A DNA stretch of 64,000 nt from Arthrinium phaeospermum (taxonomy: Eukaryota > Ascomycota > Sordariomycetes > Amphisphaeriales > Apiosporaceae): contig QYRS01000003.1 of assembly GCA_006503535.1 (NCBI GenBank), positions 992,001-1,056,000 on the forward strand, written 5' to 3'. The translations under genes were made by a program, and so were the position numbers. This document shows positions 54,409 to 64,000 of this stretch, piece by piece. Under the pieces are notes generated by a model, which had not been told where the DNA came from, did not search any database, and saw nothing but the letters and a program-made list of their open reading frames with translations. How positions within the stretch are numbered: position 1 is the stretch's first letter; each line of letters begins with the position of its first letter.

Positions 54409-57400
54409 CTACAATGGCCCTCGCCGACGCTCAGCCAAGCGCCTCTTCCTGGCGAGCCGCCCGCAGGTCAAGTTTGTTTCTTCCCCTGACGAATCCCCCT
54501 CTGACCAGTTGTATTTTACATAACCCCGTGGCAAGTCATCCCCATTACGTTGGATGATGGTCATTCGGTCCCTAGTTCGTGACCACCGTCTCGTCTCGCC
54601 AATCTCCTCCTCATCCGTCCACCAGTCGGAGTCGTTATCCTCATTGACTTGTTCCTCTGAGGACATCCCTCCCTCGTCAGTGCACCAGTCCGATCCGTCG
54701 CCTTCAGTTTCCTCTTTATTTTTCCCGCCCATCTCGCTACCACAGTACCCTGGACTGTTATTGATGTTTGTGTCCTCGGTCTCTGATAGCCTCACCCAGA
54801 TGGAATACAACAGGTCCCATAAGTGAACTCGTATGCATGCGAGGGAAAGGAGCTTCTCCGTAGAATCCTGTAGCTGCTCGGTATACCGAGCATCCTCCAG
54901 GATGAGCTGATGGCAGTTTCTCAACTCCTTTTCAGTGGCGAAAACCAGAGGCCACATCTTGCATTCGTATTCTTTCTGTATATAGAGTAAGTCTCCTGGG
55001 TTGCCCAAATCCTTTCTCAGATAACTTAAAAGGACTATTGCAGTTCTCTGACTCAGATCAATCTTGATGAAGGATTCAATTTCCTTGTAATCGTCAAAAC
55101 CCCGGTTGGCGCCGAGGTGTTCCTTCGGGTACAGTCGCGGACGGGAGGGAGTGCATATTAAACGCACTAGTGGCTCACTGCCTTGTAGATCCGAATTTGA
55201 AGGCCATTTAAATCCATCATAAACAAGCCTCTGGGGGTTGATAAACAGGGAACCAGCAATCTGAAGGTATAAACGCCCACCACTGCTGGCTATTCCAACG
55301 AAAACTCCGGTCGTGTCGGAAATGGTGCGAATCTGTTTGACTGTCGTTGACGATGAAAAGAAAGCCGAGGGGTTGGATTGGACATATTCCAGAGTTTTCA
55401 TGAAGTTTTGAGCACTGAAAATTTCCGTTTTCGTGGCATGGGATGCATGGTGGTTAGGCAACCTTCTGTGGGATAGCGTCATTGTAGATGTTCCTCTACG
55501 GTCCATGAGCACTCGAAGGCACTTGTGTGGCGTTCTTTGAAGTCTTTGAACGGCCGAAATCGAGCTCTGCAATGACGCTAGAAGTGAATTCAAGAGCTTC
55601 CTATACAAGCGCGGTTTATCCCTGGCCGCAGTGCCCGTCATAACCTCTATTATGGCGGGTAGAAGGTTGCGAGGAGTGTTATGAATTTTCTCCAAGGCAT
55701 ACTCAAACATCTCGTACCGGAGAATAGTATCCCAGAACGTGAATTCCAGCACTACAGCTTCAGGGGGTCCAGTGTTTCGGAACTCGTCAGCATTGCATTG
55801 CAGACAGACGCGATATAAGCAATCGGTTGCACTGGCTACAGTGGACGGCGATAGGGGCCAACTTATAGCGAGGAGCTGAACGATGGTCCGCAGCCGCCCG
55901 ATACTCGTGGTCTCATCAAAGCTGAATGGGGAAACCGATGGTGCAACTGCAAAATTCAGTATGTGTCCTGCAAACACTTTCTGCAATGTCGCCTCAATAG
56001 GAGGTACGGAGACAGAAAAGTCTCGTATGAAGACAGGATCGTGGACGAAGTCGTACGCTGAGCGATGAACCCAGCCTAGTGCTCTTGTCTCGTAGTCAAG
56101 TAAACCGGGATATGGAGGCGCTTTCCCAATAACCTTGCGGCGAGTCCAACCCCCGACGCCGATGAACTCTCCTCGGCTAAGCCATCTTGTGGTATTTGGG
56201 TTAAGCCATATAACTCGCTCCATCTTGTCATCCAACTCAGAAGTGGATCTGACAATATCTAATAAACCCGCACTGTGACCTCGGATCTGGGTTTCCGTCT
56301 TCGAGCATAGTTGTGGCATCGCTGCTAGTCTGGTCGTGGAAGCTTGGGGCCCCATACGTGCCAATGTGATAATGGGAATTGTAGCGAACATTTTGGCAAC
56401 CCATGGCCCGTACTCTTGGTTGTATAAGGCGTTCGAAAGATTCATGATTGATAGATAAAATGCCAGCGATTGCTTCTGCAAATCATTGACGTTCTCGATC
56501 AAAGACTTAAAGACCTCGCGAATGCCCATGGGTACAGATGTTATTCTTCTCAACAGTGTCACTTCGTCGTCACCATCGTAAGCTCCTTGTACAACGGTTT
56601 GCGTTACCAAAGCGGCGTAAAGAAATACGCCCTCTGCCTTTCTGGTAAGATAAGAGCTGGCACTTTTACCCTCGATGTCAAGCAGATGTACGTTTGCCTT
56701 GTTCAGCTTTTGTGATACGAAGCTGTTGATATCGTCGTAGTTCAGGTCTTCCAGATGCAGTTGACGACAATGTGATAATCTGTGTATGATCTGGTTCTCG
56801 GGCCGGCTGGATACGCAGACTTTCACATGGGTGTACAACTGGATTTTCAGAATGAGGTCCAAAAGCTCGTTGTAGTCTCCATGGAATTCGTCGAGTCCGT
56901 CAAGGAATATGCATATTCGCAAATAATCCCCCATCTCGAAGGCCTTGGCAATCCCGGTTGCTAGTGCTCTTGGAGTCCATACTGGAAGCACTTCCTCGTT
57001 CGTGGGCATCGTGGACAGAACCTCGGGTATCAATTGCGGCTCCGTCTGGCAGATCTGATACAGCAAGGACCGCAGGAGACCTAGGGTGCTTTTCTGCAGC
57101 ATCGACCCGGGCCGCCAGAAGAAGAATTTGAAAACACATAATCGGGCATGGCCTTTCCAGATGTCTAGCCCTTTTCGTGTTCGCTGGTCCTCGACGATGT
57201 GTGCCATCAGCGTTGACTTCCCACTGCCAAGCTTGCCACAGATCCAGTATGGGGAACTCTCAGTGCACAACCACTTATAGAAATTGTCCGATTTGGCATA
57301 GCGCCATGGTATCTTTGCCTTTGGCAAATCAGTAGATGAAGTGTCATCGGTATTTGTATCGTAGAATATCCACTCGAGAGTATTAGGAGCCGCATCGCGA

Positions 57401-58233
57401 ATATTAATCTGGCGATCATCCATTTCGTTGAAGAAGAGGCTGGTGAGGAACTCATCGTCACGCTTTTTCTGGAGAGTTGACTGATGCCTTTCTCTGGCTG
57501 ACCTTTCGGTGACTCTGTGGCGTTCGCGTCCATTCGTATCCGCTTGGGTTATCACTCGGGTTACATCAATAGTCGTCTGGTCTAGCTTCGTCTCGATCAC
57601 TGTTCGCGCGGAAGCGATGTCCTCCAACATCTTTGTGGCTCTCTCTGTATCAAGTACTTTCGCTTTGCCCAGGCTGCGTATAAGGCATTCGATCTTTGCG
57701 TCAAGGGACTGGAACTGCGTAATGTTGGTGGCAGAGTTCGCATGTGTAACGTTCCTGTAATAGCCCAACCGAGGTTAGCCCCGAATCATAGTCGGGGTTA
57801 TAAGGGCATGGGTTCGCAATTACCAGATATCCTTAACTAGCAGCGACTCCAGTGTCTGTTCCTCCTCTTTCAAGGATCGCTCGAGCTTCTCGATTCTCTT
57901 GGACTCTTTCATTACGCGGTATAGCTTCCGTGCCGTACCGATGTTCTTCCCGCGCCCACGGACATCTTGTAGAAGATCCAAGACATCCTTCGTCAAGCGG
58001 TCACACTTGTTGGCGACGTTGGTGATGCGACGGGGTACCCGGCCCGCTGTGGGGCATGTAAGATTGGCGTTGGAACCTTTGAGCTCTCGTGCAAGCTCTT
58101 CTAGCTCTCGGTTACGATCGGTTGCGGAGTCTTCATTGTCGCGGATCTGGTAACAAAGTCGGATGGCCTTCAACGCTATCCCCAGAAACTGCGCCGCGGC
58201 GGCAGCCACGCCTACGGCGGAAGCGGGATCCAT
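54409..58233 (-). CDS. NACHT-domain STAND protein (fungal NLR-like)
   Basis: Two exons on the minus strand: 58233-57824 and 57754-54409, giving 1251 residues. The phase-2 intron (GTAATT/TACAG) joins KDIW to NVTHAN. The N-terminal 130 residues (MDPASAVGVAAAAAQFLGIA, helical, LEELARELKG) are of the type found at the head of fungal NACHT proteins (SesA/NACHT_N-like). NACHT: Walker A GKLGSGKS at residues 310-317, Walker B CIFLDGLDEF at 418-427, and a sensor-like KVCVSSRPE, then LHLEDLNYDDI. No ankyrin, WD40 or TPR repeats are visible C-terminally. The end is acidic and charged. Such proteins act in fungal non-self recognition and regulated cell death. Its presence within a metabolite cluster is unusual. 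Confidence 0.88.
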
Positions 58234-58600
58234 CGCGGTTGTGGATCAGTGCTGGGTTTCCTTGAATTGATCAAGTGAAATGAGGCATAGCGGGGAGAAA
58301 GGTTCAGGCGGAGTCATGACTCAAGCGCTGCGGTGTGGCAGTGTTTGTCACACAAGATCCGATAGCCAATCGGGGCACACTGCCCGGAAAAACCTGTAAG
58401 CCACCAAACATGACCCAGCCTATAGCACGAGCTAAATGACACCCTGCAGTGATTGGGTCTTTTGACACCGGAGATTCCCACCAGTGTCATGGTAAAGCCA
58501 ATATGTAGCACCAGCCATACATTCACACGGCGGTTTGCCAGAGACTCCATCTACTCAATACTGCCTATGTTGTTATAACTCTGTCATCGATACCGTCCTT

Positions 58601-60205
58601 ATGGATTCAAACCGCATTGCAGAGCTGGCCCATGGGCAGTTAGTGGTGCTTCTCGTGGGAGCATCGTTATTGCTACTACTATATGGCATCTCCAAGGCGA
58701 AGCCAAGTCTATCGAATGATATCGCCACTCTGAATGCCCGAAGAGGAGAGCTCTTCCCCTACTTGAGAGCAGCCTGGCGAAACACACTCGATCTCAAATC
58801 GGCCCTCGAGCTTCACCGGCTTCAAAATGCTGGCCAAACGGTCCGGGTGCCCATCGTTGGCCCGGGAAAGCTGGTACTTCTCCCGGCTCAAGAGGGAAAA
58901 TGGCTCATCGACCAGCCGGAAGACGTGCTCAGCATGCACCAGCAGACGGACCTGCACTTTCAAACCGCGCACAAGACGGTGTATCCGCTACGAAACCAGG
59001 CCCATGTGCACCTTGTCACCACCAAGCTCACAAGACAGGTCGGGAACTTGGTATCGACTTTGATGGATGAGATAGAGGTCGCCATGCCGCGAGCTTGGGA
59101 ACTTCCATCGTCACTGGGGGTCAATGAGTGGCAGGAATTCGACGTCTTCGACACATTACGAGTCGTCATTGGCCAAGTCACGAATCGTGTGTTCATCGGA
59201 GCTCCATTGTGTCGCAATCGCGAGCTACTGGATGCTGGCGTCGCTTACGCCCAAGCGATCCCCGTTGCGGCTCAGGTCATCAGCTTGTTTCCCGCCTCGC
59301 TGAGGTTTCTCGTGGCACCCTTCATTACCATGCCAAACAGGGCTTATGAGAAGAAATGGTTCAAATTGGTAGTTCCCGAGATTGAGGCACGCCTGCGAGA
59401 CTATGGCGAGAAGGGACAAGAGAAATCGGACTTCCTACAGTGGTCAATCCACCAGGCGAAGGAGACTGGCGATGTCTACATGTGGGAACCAAAGACTCTG
59501 GCAGCACGAGTGCTACTCGTCAACGCAGCCGCTGTGCATACCTCCGCCTTCGCCATCACGCACGTCCTGCTCGACCTCGTGGGCGCCGGTGCCCAGCGCG
59601 GCGCTGAATACGTCGCTGAGCTGCGCGAGGAGATCCGCCAAGTCTTGGCGGTCCACGGAGGCTGGAGTAAGCGCGCTTTGGACGACATGCACAAGTTGGA
59701 CAGCACCTTCCGCGAGAGTCAGCGCTTGAACACCGTACTGACGGTCGGACCCCTGCGCATCGTGAATGCGCGCGAGGGTGTCACCACGCCCTCGGGGGTG
59801 CACATCCCCAAGGGATATCAAGTTGGGACACCGGCATACCAGATGCATATGGATCCAAGTATATGGGGAGCAGATGTGGAAGAGTTCCGCCCCTTCCGTT
59901 TCCTCGCGAAGGCCAGAAAACCGAGCAGGGACGATTCCAATGACGCAGCTCAGCCGGATCGGGCGAGACAGCCATGGGTCACGACCAGTCAGGAGTACTT
60001 GTCTTTCGGTGGTGGTCGAAACAGCTGCCCGGGTCGGTTCTTCGCTGCGGCTGAGCTGAAGCTGCTACTTGCGCATATTCTGTTGCACTACGACTTTGAC
60101 TTTCAAGAACAACGGCTGCCGAACCAGTGGTTTGGTACAAATCACTTGCCCCCAAAGAAGGCAACTATCAGGGTCAAGAAAAGGGAGATGGAAGTAGTTT
60201 GTTGA
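58601..60205 (+). CDS. Cytochrome P450 (ent-kaurene-oxidase-like subfamily)
   Basis: The product is 534 residues from a single exon. The ATG at 58601 (MDSNRIAELAHGQ) precedes one N-terminal anchor (VVLLVGASLLLLLYGI). The helix I segment reads AAAVHTSAFAITHVLLDL, with His-Thr in place of the common Asp/Glu-Thr. ExxR is in TFRESQRL, and the haem loop is FGGGRNSCPGR (Cys476). The pattern, with MHMDPSIWG and FRPFRF before the haem loop, is typical of the fungal P450s grouped with gibberellin ent-kaurene oxidases, which hydroxylate or oxidise terpene and polyketide scaffolds. It is ER-membrane bound. As part of this cluster it likely oxidises the polyketide. Position and number of oxidations are unknown. 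Confidence 0.92.
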   Translation: MDSNRIAELAHGQLVVLLVGASLLLLLYGISKAKPSLSNDIATLNARRGELFPYLRAAWRNTLDLKSALELHRLQNAGQTVRVPIVGPGKLVLLPAQEGKWLIDQPEDVLSMHQQTDLHFQTAHKTVYPLRNQAHVHLVTTKLTRQVGNLVSTLMDEIEVAMPRAWELPSSLGVNEWQEFDVFDTLRVVIGQVTNRVFIGAPLCRNRELLDAGVAYAQAIPVAAQVISLFPASLRFLVAPFITMPNRAYEKKWFKLVVPEIEARLRDYGEKGQEKSDFLQWSIHQAKETGDVYMWEPKTLAARVLLVNAAAVHTSAFAITHVLLDLVGAGAQRGAEYVAELREEIRQVLAVHGGWSKRALDDMHKLDSTFRESQRLNTVLTVGPLRIVNAREGVTTPSGVHIPKGYQVGTPAYQMHMDPSIWGADVEEFRPFRFLAKARKPSRDDSNDAAQPDRARQPWVTTSQEYLSFGGGRNSCPGRFFAAAELKLLLAHILLHYDFDFQEQRLPNQWFGTNHLPPKKATIRVKKREMEVVC

Positions 60206-61121
60206 CTCTAAGTTATACTACAATGCCACATTTTGTCAATCTCAGTATTATGAACATTGTATGCCTTTATTTCTGATGTATCTGGCTTATTTAGTCGTGA
60301 ATAAAATGTCTTTTGACTATTCGTCTTTGTCGACAGTGAAAGTGTTGGTTCACCCTGACCATTGTCCAGTAACTGTTCAGCTGGCCAGAAGTGACCTAGT
60401 GTCAAAGCAGGAAGATCCCAAAAGAGCGAGAGGTGCAAAAGCAGGGCGGCAGATGATTTCCAACAACCTCTTTCCCCCATTGGTGGATGCGACAATGACC
60501 ATTTACTCCAAAGGAAGCAATCCAGGTCATTAGCATAGGCCTTGCGGGAGAAAGAAAAGGGGCAATAGACTCGACACCGTCAAACTCAAAATCGCACAGA
60601 TTCGCAAGCTTTCGGGTGGCGCCGCCCCCAGTCCAATCTAAGCGCTTGACTCAACGTCAAACTTGACCCTATGTAGTCGTAGTTTTCAGCTTTTTTCTTG
60701 ACTCTCTTCCCTGCTAGGGTCCAGAGGTTGCTGCCCCTCCCTTGCAGCGTCCCTGGAAACAGCTCTGGGACGACGGCGGCAGATACCGGGCTGGCCCCCA
60801 TACCCCGGGGATCTGCACATTGTGATAATACGGGGTCCCCGCGACGAAGACGGGGCAGCACGAGTCATGGAACTCAGGTTTCGATATACTAATTAAGCTT
60901 TAGCTGCTGACCCCTGTGAAGGCGCGATGTTACCCAACCACCCACAAACGGCCCGATTCCCCCACACCACAAAGTTCCAAACTCTCCAACCACCCGGGTC
61001 ACAGGCGACGACAAGAACCAAGATCAAGGCGCGGGGGTCCCCAGCGGCAAAACCAGGTTCTCACTTGCATGCCAAGTAGACATATGGAAAGCGCAAACCC
61101 AATCCCAAACCCTTGTTCACT
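60206..61121. other. Convergent intergenic spacer between the two P450 genes
   Basis: 0.9 kb. No gene supported. Confidence 0.5.
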
Positions 61122-62970
61122 CTACCACGGCACCATCCGCACCGTAACCGGCTGGTCGATGGCGCAAGCCAGCGCCAGCCCCTCGCGCCACTCGCTGTGG
61201 TCGAGGCTCTCGATCTCGCGGAAGCACTGCAGCAGGCGCACGATGGTGTAGCCGGCCTCGGTCAGGGCCAGCTGCTGCCCGATGCAGATGCGGGGCCCGC
61301 CGTTGAAGGGCAGGTACTCCCACCCGGGCCGCCGGTGCTCCCAGCGCTCGGGCACGAACTGGCCGGCGTCGGGGCCCCAGAGGTCCGGGCGGCGGTGCAT
61401 GGCGTAGGTCGAGAAGCCGATGTTTTGGCCCTTTTTGACGAAGATGGGGGATTGGCCGTCGGGGCCCTGGAGGGGTATGTTAGAATGGGATCAGGTGTTT
61501 GGGGATAAGAGATCAGTATGCAGAAGGGGGCGTTACTTACACCGCCAACTGGAAGGGTGACGTCGCGATTAGCCTGTCTTCCGTTCAAAGGGACGATGGG
61601 CCATAGTCGGAGTGCTGTAAGAGTTTGGTTTGTTAGTGACTGCTGGTACCGCATGTGGGATTCCAGGGTGGCAGTTTCTTGTACTTACTCTCATTCATCA
61701 CCCATTTCAAGTACTTCATGTTCTTCAGCGTCTCGAAGGAAGGATGCACCCCATTCAAGTCCATGACCTCCTCTCGCAGCTTCTGCAACACCTTCGGGTC
61801 CTTGGCTACAGCGAAGAAGGTCGCCGCCAACAATGTCGAGGTCGAGTCGCGTGCTGGGATCAGCACATTGAGCAGATGGTCGCGAACCGCGACCGGGTCG
61901 TCCACCACCATGGCCAGCTCCTCCAAGAAGACGTACCGGCCCCCTTTTCCAGCCTTCTCGTAGCCGGGTTGGTTTCGCGTCTCTCGCATGCGCATGGCCT
62001 TGGCGACGTAGTCGTCGACGAACTTCTGGGTCACCTCGCAGGCGTCCAGGAACTCTTTGCTGATGTTCCAGTCGGCCAGGCGCCCGAGGCGGCACCGGCG
62101 GGCGAGCTCGGTCTGCGAAAGCTTGAAGGCGGCTGCGAATTGGGCTGAAGCCACTTGGCTGTCGTTGTTGGTCAGGGTGTTCAGAGACTCGCCAAATAGC
62201 ATCTCGCTGGCGGAGTCGAGTGTCTAGTCAGTCATGTTAGTCGAGGAGGCTGCGGAAGTATATGAGTGCAACTGACCATGCATTGAAAGAGCTCTTTCAG
62301 ATTTACGGGTGTCTTGCCATCCTTGGGGATCCGGGCTAGCATATTTTGGAAATGCACCTCAAATGATTCGAGATCGGCCACCTGGTCGCGGACGAAGTTT
62401 GGTCGCACCCTATAGCGAAACACGGTCAGACCTTGAACCAATTCTAACGGAAGCCCGATGACTGGAGCTGCTTACAGAGCGCGTGCTTGCTCCCACTTTG
62501 CGCCATCACTGGTGAAGATGCCATGCCCCATAAGGGGCTTAAAGTTGTTGTATCCTACATAGAAGAGTAAGAATCAGCCTACACACTAAGAACAAGCTAT
62601 GGCCAGTATACTAACTGTCAATGCCCACGCCGAAGCTGTGGAACTGAGTAGCCAGTATGGCCTGGATATTCTTGGGTTCGCATGTCCAGTAGAAGTCATC
62701 GAGCAACACTCTGCTCTTGAAGGTATACGCATTCTCCTCAAACCTCGACCTCATGTACTCCAGGAGGGTGTGATTGGTAAGATGGCGCTCTAGCTTGAAT
62801 AATATGCCGATGCCGAGAGGGTCGAGCCAGGTGATGAGCTTGTCCATGGGCGCGGGCTGACACCCGTTCGCATTGGCGAAGCTTCGATCGCGAAGCCATG
62901 CCCTCAGTTGTCTGGCTAGCAGATACAGGGCAAAAGCACCTGCTGCAGCTAGAAGATAGATGTTGGCCAT
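61122..62970 (-). CDS. Cytochrome P450 (CYP52-like, alkane/fatty-acid hydroxylase type)
   Basis: Six exons on the minus strand: 62970-62616, 62554-62476, 62409-62277, 62223-61689, 61614-61541 and 61466-61122, giving 506 residues. Junctions were set by frame and family text: [79 protein letters not shown]. An N-terminal anchor ([18 protein letters not shown]) is present. Helix I is [17 protein letters not shown]. ExxR is ETLR, split by an intron. The haem loop is [12 protein letters not shown] (Cys453). These are hallmarks of the CYP52/CYP539 group, which omega-oxidise long aliphatic chains, so terminal oxidation of the polyketide chain is plausible. It is the last gene of the apparent cluster. 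Confidence 0.92.
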
Positions 62971-63495
62971 GTCTCGATATGTCGTAGTGGTCACCAAAAC
63001 ATAGCGGTTTCAACGAGGAATGAAAATAGGTCTTGTTCATTCGCACCCATTATCTTGTCGTGTGTCTTCAATTTCTCTATCACTCTACCAAGCGGCCCAT
63101 CCCCAGACGCCATCGAGCTGCGGTGGACCGACGATAGAGTCCCTGTATCCAACGCAAACGTAATGGGCTATCATCATCTGGGGAAATCTCGAAACGCACC
63201 CACATCTCCCCCACGTCCAGAGACCCCTGCCCCTTGTAAAGTAGAACCCCTGCCCGTATCCCTGTCCACAACCCTTGTCTCTCCGCACTTGAAGAAGCAG
63301 GGATCAAATAAAGTTTTCGTGGAGACCAATATTCAGCAGCAAGAGTCAGCAATAGTCCACAGTGGATCTTCACGCGGGCGATTCTTGGTGTAAAAGACGG
63401 TGAATGCGACAGCATCGGTTGATAGTCGTACCAAGACGGCCACTCCCGTTGTGGTATTCCATACAGTGCGGCAACTTCAACGTTTCAGATGAACT
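62971..63495. other. Intergenic spacer
   Basis: Promoter side of the CYP52-like gene and 3' side of the edge gene. No gene supported. Confidence 0.5.
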
Positions 63496-64000
63496 CTAAA
63501 CCGCACCAAGAAGCGCGAATTCCGCCACCGTTGCACCAACCCCATCCTCGACCCAGCACCCCTCGACCTGGAGCCGGGCGAACTTCCCACTCCACACATC
63601 ATCCCCGACTGCGATCTCGGTGGTATTGCCAGCATATGGGACGACTGGCGAGTCAAGCTTCCATGGTTGCGTGATCGTGATCTTGGCGTCCCTGACAATC
63701 TCACGCGTGGCATTTGGTTCGTCAAAGGTGGAGCTGTTGGACAGCAGGACCCGCACGCTCTTCGGGGGCCGCATGCCAAAGCCCAGATGGACCGACTTGA
63801 GGCGGGTTGGAGCTAGCGATTGTGTGTCGATGGTCAGAGAAGCTGTTTGGTTGCTCGAAACGGGCTGCCAGACCGTCCCCGCATAGCCATCGGTCGCAGC
63901 AAAGGGGAACTGTCCAGGCGAGTAGGCCTCGTCAGACTTGGCATCGAGGCACTGGAGGACATTCCCAGCGACGCTGAGATTGGTATGTGGTGCACGGTTC
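63496..64000 (-). CDS. Probable acid trehalase (GH65), C-terminal part, runs off right edge
   Basis: About 168 C-terminal residues are visible and the frame is open to base 64000. NVLQCLDAKSD, EAYSPGQFPFAATDGYAGTV and WQPVSSNQTASLTID form the substrate-binding, discoidin-like C-terminal module of fungal acid trehalases (ATH1/TreA type), where NxxQCxD and SPGQFPFAAxDG are distinctive. Several NxT/NxS sequons (SNSSTF, PNATRE, GNTTEI) agree with a secreted or vacuolar enzyme. The catalytic (alpha/alpha)6 barrel lies beyond the window. Acid trehalase hydrolyses trehalose to glucose. It is probably a conserved flanking gene marking the outer border of the biosynthetic cluster. Confidence 0.7.
   Translation of the reverse strand, partial: NRAPHTNLSVAGNVLQCLDAKSDEAYSPGQFPFAATDGYAGTVWQPVSSNQTASLTIDTQSLAPTRLKSVHLGFGMRPPKSVRVLLSNSSTFDEPNATREIVRDAKITITQPWKLDSPVVPYAGNTTEIAVGDDVWSGKFARLQVEGCWVEDGVGATVAEFALLGAV

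Overview
The window is nuclear DNA of a filamentous ascomycete (Pezizomycotina, probably a Sordariomycete). The evidence is short introns of about 55-120 bases with GTRAGT/YAG ends, compact genes on both strands, a fungal NACHT (NLR-type) protein, a highly reducing polyketide synthase, expanded Myb/SANT-like genes, and dispersed TAGGTAGGTA motifs. I cannot name the species. No tRNA, rRNA or intact transposon was found.

Layout. (1) 1-10 kb, mostly conserved genes: the 5' end of a membrane-anchored peptidyl-tRNA hydrolase (PTH2), a long gene-poor stretch, a disordered nuclear protein with a possible AF4/Ebp1-like C-terminus, an F-box protein and a small EthD-domain protein. (2) 10.8-20.1 kb, two unrecognised families interleaved: four minus-strand genes carry five copies of a roughly 115-residue domain, and two plus-strand paralogues encode single-pass membrane proteins with the same four-exon structure. 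(3) 21.6-25 kb, conserved genes: LIN1/CD2BP2 (U5 snRNP) divergent from UFD1 (Cdc48 cofactor). (4) 25.7-39.2 kb, an array of six Myb/SANT-like genes or gene fragments. Five share a phase-2 intron just after the domain. Three carry their own unrelated tandem-repeat array 5' of the start codon, one of them a 9-copy palindrome with about 44-base spacing. (5) 39.6-63 kb, a biosynthetic cluster: SAM methyltransferase, KS-AT-DH-MT-ER-KR-ACP polyketide synthase without a release domain, a divergent LovG/FSH1-type serine hydrolase, and two P450s (one like ent-kaurene oxidases, one CYP52-like). An ankyrin protein and a NACHT protein lie inside the cluster. (6) The right edge holds the 3' end of a probable GH65 acid trehalase.

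How it works together (inference). The synthase would build a reduced, C-methylated chain on its ACP. The serine hydrolase at 50.2 kb would release it in trans. The two P450s and the methyltransferase would tailor it. No cluster transcription factor or transporter is visible. Regions 2 and 4 look like lineage-specific gene-birth zones with local duplication, decaying copies and repeat growth. Exon boundaries were placed by hand from splice consensus, reading-frame continuity and comparison of paralogues, so RNA-seq should be the arbiter.
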